From Heterohyrax brucei (lineage: Eukaryota > Chordata > Mammalia > Hyracoidea > Procaviidae): a stretch of 64,000 nucleotides of DNA. Numbering within the stretch: the stretch's first letter is position 1; the number at the start of each line of letters is the position of its first letter. The stretch covers positions 87,380,001-87,444,000 of the forward strand of contig CM053148.1 of the NCBI GenBank assembly GCA_028571685.1, read 5' to 3'. Shown here in pieces: positions 32,133-43,716 of the stretch. The notes beneath the pieces were generated by a model. It was not told where the DNA came from. It was given only the letters and a program-made list of their open reading frames with translations, and did no database searches. Both the position numbers and the translations under genes were made by a program.

Positions 32133-32330
32133 CATTGTTAGTATTGTTAGCTGCCGTCAAGTCACCTGAGACACACGGCGACACACGCAAACTGTTGCAC
32201 AACAGGGTGCATCACCGCTTGGTCCTGCAGCAGCTCCGTTATCAGTTGCAGATGAGACAGTTGCAAAGCATAGGGTTTTCACTGGCTTATTTTGGAGGTT
32301 TGATGTCCAAGTCTTTCTTTCTATTGATAT
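32133..32330 (-). mobile_element. AfroSINE-related composite SINE
   Basis: Starts with the shared tail 'gttagctgccgtcaagtcac', then 'catagggttttcactggctt' and 'tccaagtctttctttct'. The last two match the copy at 41245 and the 5' part of RTE. Box A/B part not seen. Confidence 0.6.
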
Positions 32331-33783
32331 TGTTTACATATTTGAAATTCTTGATAATTTTTGTTTTATAAAACCTCTTGTGCAAGTGTATGATTAAGTT
32401 AACATTTTCTTGAGTACTGAGAATTTAATATTCAGAGAAATAAGAAAGTTCTCTGTAAAAATATCATCAGGTATGTTTTGTGTAAAAAAGACTTTCATTC
32501 TCAGTGATTTTTCTTTGTTCCAGTTACTAAGCTGTTTTCATAAATAATCCATTTATTTTGAAACCACCTTCTAGAAAACACAATTCTTATTTGGAAGCCT
32601 GTAGATTACTGGTTGTAAATCAGGCCAGGGTTCATTTTTGGTAGTTTAGCATTTACAGATCATGAAACATGATTCAACTCTAGTAATTTTGTTTGGGTAC
32701 TGGGTACAATACTGTTGATAGAAAATAAATTCATAATTTAAATCCTGAAGATTCATAGGCATGGTAGCATTCATAATCAGAAGAGCTTGAATAGGAAAAT
32801 CTGTAAAACTACTTAACATGAGCAGCTTGTGAAAGAAATGCACTTGCTAGTTCCACCTTATGTATGTAAAATAACATGCCCCAATTGCTTGTTATTGACA
32901 GATTATACCTGATTTTCAGATAGCCAGAAAATCATCAGAGAAATATCACATCCTTCTGATCAGAGCCTGAACACATTTTAGCACATGGAAAATAGTCTTT
33001 ATTACTTATAATAAGAAGCAGACAGTATGCAACAGACTAGAATTATCTCTTGGCTCAGAAGCTCTCTTGACAGAGATGTTGACTCTTTCACACACACGTC
33101 TCACTGTGTGTCATGGGTGAGGAACTTGAATGGGACAGACATGTGACACACTGTCCCTTCTGGTATCTAGAAACTGCTCTGTTGGCTGTAAAGAGCCCTT
33201 TCATGCTAGCCCTGCTTCTGGTATCATAAGTGAGGGATGCACGGCAGCCTACCTGCTGCCTGTGTGCCATGTCCAAGTAGGTCAAATGAGATGGGCTGTA
33301 AGCCCAGTGTTGTCCAGACCACACTAGCACCATAGCTGAGAGTACCATGAGGTCAACTGGCTGACCATTTTAACATTTGAAAAGTCTAGAGTATACACAG
33401 CCATTTTACCAAGACTTTGTGACTCTTTGCTCCTTCCATTAATGACCAATGGATTTTGAAAGAAGAGACTGCAGGTATCTTTACACTGTTGCCTGCCCTA
33501 TGGATTTTGGACTGGCCTAACAACCAAAATCACATGAGCCAATATCTAAAATACATGTACAGGGAAGCTTGTGTGAACTGGAAATTTGTGTATCTAGGAA
33601 AAGATACAGAGTTAGACGTGGCCAACCTGTGATTAAACTGAGACATGTTGATCCTTTAATTTTTCCATTTTTTGTTTCTAAGACATTATCAGTTTAAAAT
33701 TGTTTTATTTTACTTTGAAATCTTTTCTTTCTTTCTGTTTTTTTCATACTCATGTAGTGGTTAAAACATGGCCTTTACAAATC
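32331..33783. other. Unassigned sequence, possible LTR remnant near 33420-33560
   Basis: 'ctgccctatggattttggac' followed by 'cacatgagccaatatctaaa' resembles the 3' part of ERVL/MaLR-type LTRs; this is a weak call. The remainder is unrecognised. Overlapping open stretches at 33088-33348 are on opposite strands without a domain. Confidence 0.4.
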
Positions 33784-33949
33784 AAGGAAACCCTGCTGCT
33801 ATAGTAGTTAAAGGGTAAGGTCACTAATCAAGATGTTAGCAGTTCATATCCTCTAGGTGCTCCTTGGAAATCACGTGGGGCAGCTGTCCCCTGACTTCCA
33901 GGGTCACTGTGAGACAGAATCAACTCTGTCGCAGTGGATTTGGTTTGGG
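33784..33949 (+). mobile_element. AfroSINE
   Basis: 'caaggaaaccctgctgctat', box A 'gtagttaaagggtaa', 'ctaatcaagatgttagcag', box B 'gttcatatcctct', 'tccttggaaatcacgtgggg' and the tail 'caactctgtcgcagtggatt'. Confidence 0.92.
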
Positions 33950-34154
33950 GGTTCTGTAGTCAAGCAACCTGGGGACTGAGTCACAGGTTTTACTTAAACC
34001 TGTTGTTCAAGTAAGAGCTTGAGCCATTAGTCCAACCTTTTTAAAATGTAACAAATAACTATTCAAATGGAAATAAAATACTGGTTATTGTATAGATTTG
34101 AGTGTAAAATACATTAGGCATATGACACAATTAGCATACCTTCTGTCCCCCAAG

Positions 34155-34325
34155 AATGCTAGCTGGTGGCATAGTGGGTTAAGCGCTACATCTGCTAACC
34201 AAAAAATCAGCGGCTCAGATCTGTCAGGCACTCCTTGGAAGCTCTATGGGGCAGTTCTCCTCTGTCCTATAGGGTCATTATGAGTCAGAATCGACTTGAT
34301 GGCAATGGATCTGGCTTTGTTTTGT
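34155..34325 (+). mobile_element. AfroSINE
   Basis: 'gctagctggtggcatagtgg', box A 'gttaagcgctacatc', 'gctaaccaaaaaatcagcgg', box B 'ctcagatctgtca', 'tcctatagggtcattatgag' and 'cgacttgatggcaatggatc'. Confidence 0.92.
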
Positions 34326-34339
34326 AATTCCTTAAAGAA

Positions 34340-34545
34340 GAAGTACTAGCAATACAATGGCTAAGCACTTGACTGCTAACCGAAAGACTGGTGGTTTGAA
34401 TCCACTAGATTTCCACGGAAGAAGAGATGCGATGATCTGCTGCCGTGAAGATTACAGCTTAGAAAAGCCTAGATGGAGGACCAACTCTGTCACATAGGGT
34501 CACGATGAGATAGAATCCAAACAGTGACACACAACACTGAATAAT
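34340..34545 (+). mobile_element. AfroSINE long variant, adjacent to the previous SINE
   Basis: 'gcaatacaatggctaagcac' (box A), 'gactgctaaccgaaagactg', box B 'gtttgaatccact', then the long-variant block 'gatgatctgctgccgtgaag' and 'attacagcttagaaaagcct', and the tail 'gggtcacgatgagatagaat'. Only about 15 bp separates it from the previous SINE. Confidence 0.88.
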
Positions 34546-35242
34546 ATTATCATAATGCATTCGAGCTAATTGAACTAAAATTATTACCATGTTTTTGGCA
34601 CAACAGGCTAGTAAAATTTTTGATACATACTTATCCTTATACAATCATTTCTGTGTACATGTAACTATTATTTCCATATTTATTGAGCATCTATCAAACA
34701 TAAGTTTTTTTTTTTGGACAAAATCATGAGATTTCAAGGATATAAATAAACAAGAAAGATTACAAGAGTGTTGGACCATTGAGATGAGGATTTTGTTTTC
34801 TTTCTTTTATCAACTAGTACTATACCTAGTACTTGGTAGTACTATCTAGTACCACATAGTACTAGTACTATGTCTAGCATCTGGAGTGTCCATTGTTTTT
34901 CCTTTACTGGGAAATGCTCTTTCTTCTGTTAAGCTGAAAAAGAGTCCATATATTTTTTTGTTCCCCAATTCCAGTTTCTCTATGTCATCTTTCTGGAGAA
35001 ATAACACATATCCCTTTGTTTTCTGATTTTCTATTTATCACTTCTATGCACTGATAAACATCCATTTTCCTTAACTACAAATATTAGCTTGTTGAATGTA
35101 AGCTACTGAAGAGAAGGGAAGAAGAAAATCAAGCTTTTTGCTTTATCTATGTGTTGACTCTTAGCCTATTTTGATCCTACTGAGAAAAATCTAATTACAA
35201 AATCATATTAATGAAGGCTTTAAAGTTGATCAGTTATAAAGT
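34546..35242. other. Unassigned sequence with a small minisatellite
   Basis: Apart from the tagtac repeats at 34812-34871, nothing is recognised. Confidence 0.45.
34812..34871. repeat. tagtac minisatellite
   Basis: Six copies of tagtac, most at about 10-bp spacing, within 60 bp. Because gtac is its own complement the cluster is partly palindromic ('tagtactagtacta'). Confidence 0.8.
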
Positions 35243-35352
35243 GGCTATAGAAAACTGCCCCATAGGGTTTCTGAGGAGTGGCTGGTGGATTCCACCTGCT
35301 GACTTTTTGGTTAGCAGCTGAACTCTTAACACTATGCTAGCAGGGCTCCCAT
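35243..35352 (-). mobile_element. AfroSINE, tail lost
   Basis: Antisense: 'aactgccccatagggtttct', 'gaggagtggctggtggattc', 'acctgctgac' (box B) and 'ggttagcagctgaactctta', ending 'agcagggctccc'. Confidence 0.88.
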
Positions 35353-37510
35353 TAAGTTAGCTTAAGAAAATCCAAAAAGAAACCACAGAAACTGAGTGTT
35401 TTCTGTCTTGAATTGAGTTACAACACTATATTGGTTTCATGAAATTTGTTATATAAGAAATTGTCAGACAAGTCTATGTGAATCTTGAAAACCTGGAGAT
35501 GAATGTTCCAGAAGAGACCATTTTTAAAGAAAATATAGTAAATACAATTTACTAAACCATCTGTTCTGTTTAGAAGTCCACTTTACAAGGTTTCACTTAT
35601 ATTAGATTCAGGGCAACTGCTTTGCCACTGCGTAGTAGTCTACTGATTGAGTCTGTAAACATCCCATTGGTGTAGTTCTACAGTTATTCAAGGGATAAGT
35701 AAGTTGGTAGATAATATATAATGACTACATAGCTATTCTTCTTAAGATTAATTGTGCAATTTCAGGGCAGACAGTTATTTGACCTTCTTAACTAAACAGC
35801 TTGCCAACAACACCCACAACTGATGTATGTACACGATCATTTCGGTGTCAACACTCATAACCATCTGCTATGATGGCAAAATTCCTGCTCTCCAAAATGC
35901 TCTGGCAGTCTAGATGGCAGGTGCCAACTAAGTGGACTGACAGCCTGAGAGTCCAAAAGACCTCTCTCCTCTTCTGCAGAAGGTGATGCCACCCTGACAC
36001 CCATAAGATTGCTTACCATGGTACCACCTGTGCGTTCTTTTCAGCCAAAAATATTCACGGAAGGTACAAGCGTGAGAAAGTAAAGGAATCCCCCAGGTGA
36101 TTTCTTGTATTTGAAAGAATTACATGCTGACATGCTTTAAAAATAGGATATTAAATATTTAAGTACAAAAACATACTGTACTTACCAGAAGACATTATTT
36201 TAAAGAATTGATATTATTGCTATCATTATGATTTTTGTTGGGTGTGAATACCTATGTATGAACAAAATCAATAACATTCATCATGTAGGCTGGAGAAAGC
36301 TCCTGTACTAAATACAGCTTTGATTCATAATCCCAAAACAAGAGAACAGAGGAGATTTGGGGAAAGGTAAGAAATATAGTTGGTTATAATTCAAAGATTT
36401 TACCATTAGATGGCTGCCTTTGAGATGGATGACACAGGCTTAATGTTACCCTGATATTCATTCAGATCCCCTTCTTTCAGCTCAGATACAATTTCCCGGT
36501 TCAAAATTGTTGATCTACTGGACATTTGCCCTATGACCGTGCTAGTTCCTGGAGTCTACACTGTCAGGGTTCACCAGAACCAGCACAGTAAATGGGCAAA
36601 ATATGACTCCCATAAATATCCCACACCTTCTCTAGTCTAGTCATATTGCAATTTCCAATGTCAAGGGGCTCAAATCTGGCAGCCCATGGTAGTGTTTACA
36701 TCAGTAACACAGACTGCTTTACCTTGTGTGCAGTTGGTAAGGACAGAAATATTGACACGTGTAGAGCAATGGTGGATCCCCATAGCAAATGTAGCAACTA
36801 GGGCAGTTTCATTCTAGATGATCTCATCAAAGAATATCTCCTTACTGTGAATCTCTGCATGACTGATCTGTGCCATTCAATAAATTGGATGCAATTATTT
36901 TCCACATTTTGTAGCCCCAAAGGGAGATATCTTAAATTTGCCAATCTGTCATGTTCCAAGTGGTACACCCAACTGCCATAATTATAAGAAGACCAATATT
37001 TATCAAGGGGATTGTTGACCAGAGGTATGAGGATGGCCTTAAGGTCTGTCTGCTGAGTAGAATAATGTCATGCTTGACTCCTGATTTCAGGCTTTAGGCT
37101 GGGGTATAATGAAAATGTTGGCACTTGGTCATGTTGAGCTAAAATGCCACTGGGTCTGAGTTTCCCACGTGTGTGGGTACCCCTTGTTTTTCACATACCA
37201 TTGACAAGTTAGACACGTTGAGTCTGTTCAGTTTACTCCCTGTGGCCAAGCTGATGCATGCATGCCAACATAGGAATATCATGCTGGGCACCTGTGGGGC
37301 CTCTATTAGTCTAGGAAATTCTTTGCTAGCATACCTGCCATAACATAAACAGTGAAGGCAGTTCTTTGGGCTAAAAGCAGATGACTGTAGATGATAATTC
37401 TAGTTGATATTTTTTAAAAAAAGTGCTACTGAAAGTAGTTCTATAACTGCAAAAGACAATATAAATTAAAAAATTTGATTTAAACATAAATTTAAAATCA
37501 ATCATAAAAT
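35353..37510. other. Unassigned sequence, about 2.2 kb
   Basis: No SINE, RTE or L1 is seen here. 36450-37350 is less AT-rich than the flanks and could be a decayed retroviral internal region or an old retrocopy, but I could not find an anchor motif on either strand. Confidence 0.4.
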
Positions 37511-37519
37511 ACACAATTT

Positions 37520-37630
37520 ACATACATACATGTATACACATGAGTGTGTGTATATATGTATGTATATATATAAGTATGTATATATGTATATACACACACT
37601 CATATATATATGTATACACACACACACATC
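37520..37630. repeat. (TATG/TACA)n microsatellite
   Basis: Alternating 'tatatgtatgtatatatata' and 'gtatatacacacactcatat' blocks ending in (ac)n. Purine-pyrimidine alternation throughout. Confidence 0.85.
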
Positions 37631-37634
37631 ATGG

Positions 37635-38113
37635 TTCCTAACATGTGGTTGTCGGCCATTTTGTGACATGATGTAATTATTCTCTATTTTGTAATTTATT
37701 GCAAATCCTAAATACTACATGTTAATGACACAGGATCAGTGTGCTACACATCTTGAGTCACAGCAATGTAAGTGACCATGACTCTAATGCCACCTGCACT
37801 CAAACCACACACTTATTCAAATCAAACGCTTGCTTGTGTCACAGCTTTTATCTCTCAGAAATAAAAGGAGAAAGAAGAAAACAGAGATGGAGAAGACAGG
37901 TGCCAAGACACATGGAGATCTCCGAGGGCACAGGAAGCAGAAGCTGAAGAGGCAAAGCTTTTTCTCTGGGGCAATACAAAGAAAGCTTTCACTTAGAGCT
38001 GGCACTCTGAACTCAGACTTCAAGCCTCTTAAACCTTGAGAAAATAAATTCCTGCTTGTTAAAGCCATCCCCTTGTGGTATTTTTATTATAGCAACACTA
38101 GCAAATTAAGGCA
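37635..38113 (+). mobile_element. MaLR-type LTR, 5' end unclear
   Basis: 'gtcggccattttgtgacatg', 'ggcaaagctttttctctggg' and 'cagacttcaagcctcttaaa' lead to the AATAAA signal in 'gaaaataaattcctgcttgt'. The conserved end follows: 'aaagccatccccttgtggta' and 'ttatagcaacactagcaaat'. Same family as 12189, 21008 and 23766. Confidence 0.8.
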
Positions 38114-38402
38114 GTGTATGACATACAAAGATGCATTGTGTTTGACTGTCAGTAAGACAAGTGAGATGAGTTAGAGCAAAGATATATTGAAGTGATGATA
38201 TGACACTAAACACTCACTCAAATAAAGAAAAACAAATGATCATTAAGAAAATCAATAAAACAAGCTCCATAAATATAACCTTGCTCCCCTTTCTGTTTCA
38301 GCTTCTTTAACAAACACTATATATAACAATAATTGTATCACTTTATATATACGGACGTTCTAAGAAGTTAAATGATGCAACTATTGGCTGAAAGTTTGAT
38401 AG

Positions 38403-38545
38403 TACAAGCTCGCCCAGAGGTGATTCTGAAAACACATCCGGCTGTATGCTTCTGAAAGGTCACAGCTTGAAAACCCAGTGGAGCAGGTCTACTTTGTGCA
38501 CATGTGGTCACCATGAGTTGAAATCAACTGGACGGCAACTTACAG
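38403..38545 (+). mobile_element. AfroSINE long variant, 3' part
   Basis: Long-variant block 'ctgtatgcttctgaaaggtc' and 'acagcttgaaaacccagtgg', then 'ggtcaccatgagttgaaatc' and 'aactggacggcaactta'. The box A/B half is missing. Confidence 0.75.
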
Positions 38546-38549
38546 TACC

Positions 38550-39250
38550 AGCGAATCCGGTGAGCTGCAGAGGAACTACTAAAGAAATAAATCAAAAACA
38601 CGTTGAAGAATTTAGGGATTAAAATGTTACACTTAATAAATAACAGCAAAGGTGGAACAGAGGAGATAAAAGGCATGGGATATAGAGAAAAAAGTAAAAT
38701 GCCACTTGTAAATCCAACACTATAAATAATAAAATTCAGTGAAGATGGATTAAACGACCCAATCAAAAGGTGGAAATTGTGAGACCAGAGGGTGAAAAAT
38801 AAGATCCACCTATATGTTCTGTAGGAAACTCTGGTGGCATAGTGGTTAAGTGCTACGTCTGGCTAACCAAAAGGTCAGCAGTTCAAATCCACCAGATGCT
38901 GCTTGGAAACTCTATGGGGAGTTCTACCTTGACCTATAGGATCACTATGAGTTAAAATCAACTTGACGGCAGTGAGGCTTTTTTTTTTAATGTTCTGTAC
39001 AGAAGAAATAATATGCATTAAAATAAACAAACAGATTTAAAGTAGAAGAGGGGTAAAGGATACAACATGCAAGCAGAAGCTGTAAGAAGTTTGGAGTGGC
39101 TTTACATATGTCAGACAAAACAGATTGAAAGCAAAGCATAATACTAGAAATAAAGAGAGCACTGTATAACGATAGTTCAGTACATAGACCAGTGTAACAA
39201 TTATAAAATGACAATGATAAAAAAAAATCCTTAATTTAAGTGAGTCTCCA
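38550..39250 (+). mobile_element. L1 LINE fragment, interrupted by an AfroSINE
   Basis: 'gacccaatcaaaaggtggaa' and 'aataagatccacctatatgt' correspond to the early ORF2 (endonuclease) region of L1. After the SINE come 'aaataaagagagcactgtat' and 'ataacgatagttcag', with the L1 'aacaattataaa' phrase near 39196. Heavily decayed. Confidence 0.65.
38824..38989 (+). mobile_element. AfroSINE in L1, 10-bp TSD
   Basis: 'ggaaactctggtggcatagt', box A 'gtggttaagtgctac', 'ctaaccaaaaggtcagcag', box B 'gttcaaatccacc', 'atgagttaaaatcaacttga' and 'cggcagtgaggc' plus a T run. TSD atgttctgta at 38814-38823 and 38990-38999 is perfect. Confidence 0.95.
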
Positions 39251-40604
39251 ATGCTCTCCTCTCTGTGTAGTAAAAACAGTGGAATTATGTCTTGTTTTTA
39301 TCATCTACTCTACGATTACTACCCATTTTTCTTGCTATCATCTTCTGAAATAGAAGTTGATGTTTCTACTATATAAATTTAAATAACATTTCATTGCCGA
39401 AGCTGCTATTTTAATTGTAGCCAGTCAAGATTAATACGAAACTGCTCAGAGAAGCTCTGAATAGTGCCAATTAAGAAATGAGGGAAAACTGCCACCATTC
39501 CAAAGATGTCAATGCCGTGAACATAATCCTTGAGATAAAAGATTTACTCCTCCCTCTTTAGAAGGAGAACTCTTCACTCTGATGTAGCTTCATAATCAAT
39601 TATGAGGGAGAAAGAGAAAGTTGGGTTTATAAGCATGGCAAATTTTGAAAATTATATGCAGAAAGCTACTAATAATGAATGTGTCTGTAGGGATGGGATA
39701 GAGAGTTGGAATGACTTTCCATTGTATATTTCTGTTCACATGTGCGTGCATTTACACTTCCAAATAAATTGTAAGTTGACTGATAATGAACCCTGGCCTG
39801 AAGTTCCGGAAAGATAATTGTAGAATTACATCTATCTGACCTTCAGAGTTCGTGGTTCTCAGACTATGCTCCCCTACAAGCATTCAAAACACCTGGGCTG
39901 CCCGTGAGAGTCTACTCTCCATTATCAGATGCCAGATCTTCTTATGCATGGTATCCAAGAACATGATGTTAATGAAATAACTAATACCGTATCAAGTTCT
40001 CCTTTCAGTTTTTCTTGTACACTGCATCTTAACAGATATTTCACTGAATTCTTTAAAGTACAAACTTACAGTAAGTGAGTTCATCAAAAAGACATCTGGT
40101 CTGATGATGTTACCTTAGTGTTTCGATGAATACCATTTATCTCCTTAATAGCATGGGAAAAATTGACTCCAGATTTAATGTGATATTTTTCCTACAATTA
40201 ACGTAAGAGAATGCAACAAGATTTTTCTGTCTTCTAAGTAACATAGAAGCTTGAATCCTTAAACTTAGGTCTCTCATAATTTTACATTAATTCTACATTT
40301 TATTGCTTATTTTTAGTTTTTTGTATTAATTATGCTGTTCTACTTGACTTGGGTGACTCAAGCCAGCCCAAAGAACTGGTATTTTTGAATGTGGTAAGGA
40401 TGAAGTTTCAAAATGTATTTTAAATGCAGCAGATATGCACAGTTCCTTTTATGTCTTATTTGTTATTAAATATTTATTTGTTTAGAGTTTATATGAGACA
40501 TACCTTGAACCTCTAAGAACCATATTATTTCCTGTACTGCCATATATGATGTGTGGTGCAAGTGGTTAAGCTGTATGTAATAGTAAACAAATTAAACCAA
40601 CTAA
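39251..40604. other. Unassigned sequence with a possible MER5A remnant
   Basis: 39848-39900 ('gtggttctcagactatgctc' to 'aaaacacctggg') resembles the left part of MER5A. The rest is unrecognised. The 71-residue open stretch at 39602-39817 has no domain. Confidence 0.4.
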
Positions 40605-40935
40605 GCACTAATCTGTCTTGGAGGATGTGTAGCCATGAGGTTCCTTAGAAGCAAAAAGGGTTAGACTTTGTCTTACTTTGTACATATATAATCCAAGAGA
40701 CAAAATGTGTGCTTCTGTGGGGCCAAATTCTGGAGAAAATCATCACACTTGGTAAAGTAGAGGGTCCGCAGAAAAGACACCCAATGAGATGGGTTGACAC
40801 ATGGCTGCCACAATGCTTCCAACAAAGCAGCGGGCCTGAGGATGAAGCCGAGTTGGGCAGTGCTTTGTTCTGTCATATATGAAGTCACTGTGACTCAGAG
40901 CAGACCTGATGACACCTACCAAGAGCAAGAGGTAA
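40605..40935 (+). mobile_element. RTE-clade LINE 3' end, old
   Basis: 'aatctgtcttggaggatgtg', 'ccttagaagcaaaaagggtt', 'cttggtaaagtagagggtcc', 'gagatgggttgacac' and 'gttgggcagtgctttgttct', then 'gatgacacctaccaagagca' match the RTE 3' end in order. Confidence 0.82.
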
Positions 40936-41081
40936 CTAAAAATGTCTTGGCTCACGTGGTGGTACATACAAAGACTGAGTTTCAACTAAATCTCTAACTG
41001 GTTTTAGAATCTGAATTCTAATCTCTGACAATTGGCTTTATCTTTAGATTGATTTCTGTTTTGTTGGAAAAAGTCTTTACT

Positions 41082-41218
41082 AACCTTGGTGGAGCAGTGG
41101 TTAAGTGCTACATTCAAATCCCCCAAGTGCTCCTTGGAAAATCTATGGGACCCTTGTACTCTATCTTACAGAATCGCTTTGAGTTGTAATTGACTCAGTG
41201 GCAGCAGGTTCTAGGTTG
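41082..41218 (+). mobile_element. AfroSINE with internal deletion
   Basis: 'taaccttggtggagcagtgg' and box A 'gttaagtgctac' join directly to box B 'attcaaatccccc'; the spacer normally between the boxes is gone. Tail 'gactcagtggcagcaggttc'. Confidence 0.9.
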
Positions 41219-41244
41219 TACCCTTTCAGGTTCTTATTATTGTT

Positions 41245-41590
41245 GACAGCTGCTATCAAGCTGTCACAGACTGATAGTGACCTAATGAACAATGTGAGAA
41301 AAAAAAATGCTGGCTGATCCTGTGTCGTCTCCGTGAACAGCTGGGGATAAGACCTCAGCAGCCCATAGGGTTTTCACTGATTGATTTTCAGAAGCACACC
41401 ACCAGGTCTTTCTTCCTAGTTCATCTTATTTTGGAAGCATCATAGCAATATTCTAACCTCCACCGATAGGTAGCTGGTGGTTGTGCATGACATGTATTGG
41501 CTGGGAACCAAACATGGATCTTACACACCATAAGTGAGGATTCTACTACCAAAACACCACTTCACCCTTTAGGCTCATGCCCTGCAAGAA
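41245..41590 (-). mobile_element. AfroSINE-related composite SINE
   Basis: Shared tail 'gacagctgctatcaagctgt', then 'catagggttttcactgattg', 'attttcagaagcacaccacc' and 'aggtctttcttcctagttca', 'ttggaagca' as at the 5' end of RTE (compare 50660-50790). Ends in a decayed 'aaccaaacatggat' box-B-like stretch. Confidence 0.6.
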
Positions 41591-41866
41591 AGAAAGTCTA
41601 ATTTATAGCAGTGTTCATCAAAACCCTGAGTGACAGGCTGAAGACATGGGTTGTCAGGGCATCATCTGTCTGGACATGAGAATAGAAAATAGTTACTAGG
41701 CTTGGAAACTTATATGCTTCAAGCTGGTGAGTATTTTTTTGATGGTGGGATAGCTATCTACATTCAAAAAGTAGCTAGGAATTGTGGGGGGTTAAAAGGA
41801 GAAAGAGGATGTCTGTAAGGTTCGTGGAGTGTTTTCATTGTACAATAGATTTGTTAAATACTATTA

Positions 41867-41907
41867 AAATAAAAAATAAAAAACAGAAAAAAAAAAAAAA
41901 AAAAAAA
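41867..41907. repeat. A-rich tract
   Basis: 'aataaaaaataaaaaacag' followed by a pure A run to 41907; may be the poly(A) of an unrecognised retrocopy (41590-41866). Confidence 0.7.
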
Positions 41908-42118
41908 CTCCCTGTCACCGAGTGAGTTTCAACTCATAGCAACACTACAGGATAAACAGATCAAGACTGTTACACAGAGTTTTTAAGGGTGTGCTCTTTA
42001 AGGCAACATACTGCCACATCTTTCTCTTGCTGAATAGCTGGTGGATTTAAATGGATTCAAACTACTGACCCGTTAATTAGCAGCCAGGGACTTACCCACC
42101 ATGCCGCCAGGGCTCCTA
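41908..42118 (-). mobile_element. AfroSINE long variant
   Basis: Antisense: 'ctccctgtcaccgagtgagt', 'catagcaacactacaggata', the long-variant block 'catactgccacatctttctc', then 'gattcaaactactgac' and 'ccatgccgccagggctcc'. An extra 'gtggatttaaatggattcaa' partly duplicates the box B region. Confidence 0.88.
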
Positions 42119-42870
42119 ATACTCTACTATCCACGAATTTAACTTGTTTCACAAGTTGCGCATGACACAACTATTTGTGATCTTAAATGAAACTTTTTAC
42201 AAAATACAGCAATGAAATAGTTTGACATTTTATTTCTTCAGTATTCCCAAATGGATATTTACTTAGTATTTGGGTAAAATGCACCTTCAACATCATAAGC
42301 ATAGTAATGGAAATTGATGTCTTTAAAATATCACTGACTTCTGGTATTTGTCACAGGGTTGCTGATTAAAATTCTTTTAGACTGTGAATATTTTATCATA
42401 TTCTTCCCTACATTTTTTCACTACTGAAAACAAAATCAATAAAAAGGGGATATAATGATGTAAATGACATATAAATGAAGTCATGGGAGAAAGGTCACTA
42501 AATGACCCAGAACTCCAAAAAATATAGTGCTGAATTAAGAAGCACATTCACCCATCGAAGTGATTTTCAACCACCATGCCCTTTTTTCTATTGTTTAATT
42601 CATCCAAAGCCAAGAAGTTGGGTCCCATAGCCTCGTATATGTGAAAATGTCACATAATGAATAATATATGTGTTAAAATTAAACATAGTGGATTCAAAAT
42701 GTCTAAGAAAATGGACAGAAAAAAATGATCTTTTAAGACACTTAGACAGTGAGCTATGTGGATACGAGGAACTCTTCTTAACACAAGCCTGGAGAAAATC
42801 TGGAGCTGAGGGAACAAAGAGAAAGGGCAATTTAGGGCAGTGGTACGGTCCTAAGAATGACTTATGACAA
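42119..42870. other. Unassigned AT-rich sequence
   Basis: No repeat or coding pattern recognised. Confidence 0.45.
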
Positions 42871-42873
42871 TGT

Positions 42874-42975
42874 CAGTCCTCACCCAGAAGCATCAGTGTC
42901 ACCTGGGGATTTGTTAGATGTGCAAATTCTTAGACTCCACATACAGAAGGCGACGTTGGAATGGGATTCCAGAAA
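42874..42975 (+). mobile_element. MER5A-type hAT/Charlie fragment
   Basis: 'cccagaagcatcagtgtcac', 'ctggggatttgttagatgtg' and 'caaattcttagactccacat' are the diagnostic left half of MER5A. It is cut by the next SINE. Confidence 0.8.
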
Positions 42976-42977
42976 TC

Positions 42978-43185
42978 CATTCACAAACTGTTAAGGTGCT
43001 AGCTGCTAAATGAAGGTTGGCAGTTCTAATTCACTCAGAGGTGTCTTGTAGGAAAAACTTGGCAGTCTGATTGTGGAAGATCACAGTCATGAAAACCCCA
43101 TGGAGAGCAGTTTTAATCCATGATACATGGGGTTGCCATGAGTCATATTGGACTTGGTGATGACTGCTCACTGTTTTGTTTTGTC
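42978..43185 (+). mobile_element. AfroSINE long variant, degraded
   Basis: 'actgttaaggtgctagctgc' (box A), 'aatgaaggttggcagttcta' (box B region), 'ggcagtctgattgtggaaga', 'tcacagtcatgaaaacccca' and 'ggggttgccatgagtcatat'. Confidence 0.8.
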
Positions 43186-43322
43186 TTCATATATTTCCAG
43201 TGCACATTAAGTTTGGCAAACATTGATTTACAGTTTCCAAACTCTCAAGGTCTTTGTTTCTTTTTAACTAGAATATTAAAAGCTTATTTTAAAACTGTAT
43301 TTGGACATTGATAGAATCCGAC

Positions 43323-43380
43323 TCTTGCTATATTTATAAACAGTTTTCAACAATCTGTTCTCTGTATAAATATAGCAAGA
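43323..43380. repeat. Perfect 16-bp inverted repeat hairpin
   Basis: Arms tcttgctatatttata (43323-43338) and tataaatatagcaaga (43365-43380) pair without mismatch. Inside, aacag and ctgtt can add five more pairs around a short loop. No SINE or LINE matches it. Confidence 0.8.
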
Positions 43381-43535
43381 CTTGTGACCTTGCTGTTGAT
43401 CTTGACCTTCTCTTTCTTAACCCCCTTGTGTGCTTTTGAGTCTTGAAGTATCTTCAGCTTTGAAACTGTTGTAATGACATAGCTGTATGGTAAGAGCTGC
43501 TCTCAATATTATGGTCACCATCTCTCTAAATCACA

Positions 43536-43704
43536 CCAAAACCAAAAACCAAACTCTTTGCTATTGAGTCATTTCCAACTCATAGTGACACTGTAGATAG
43601 AGTAGAACTGCTCCACAGAATTTCTGAAGAGCGTATGGTGGATTTGAACTGTTGACCTTTTGGTTAGTAGCAGTAGCACCTAACAACTATGCCACCAGGA
43701 TTCC
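43536..43704 (-). mobile_element. AfroSINE, perfect 12-bp TSD
   Basis: Antisense: 'aaaaccaaactctttgctat', 'catagtgacactgtagatag', 'gatttgaactgttgacc' (box B) and 'ctatgccaccaggattcc'. TSD ctctaaatcaca at 43524-43535 and 43705-43716. Confidence 0.95.
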
Positions 43705-43716
43705 CTCTAAATCACA

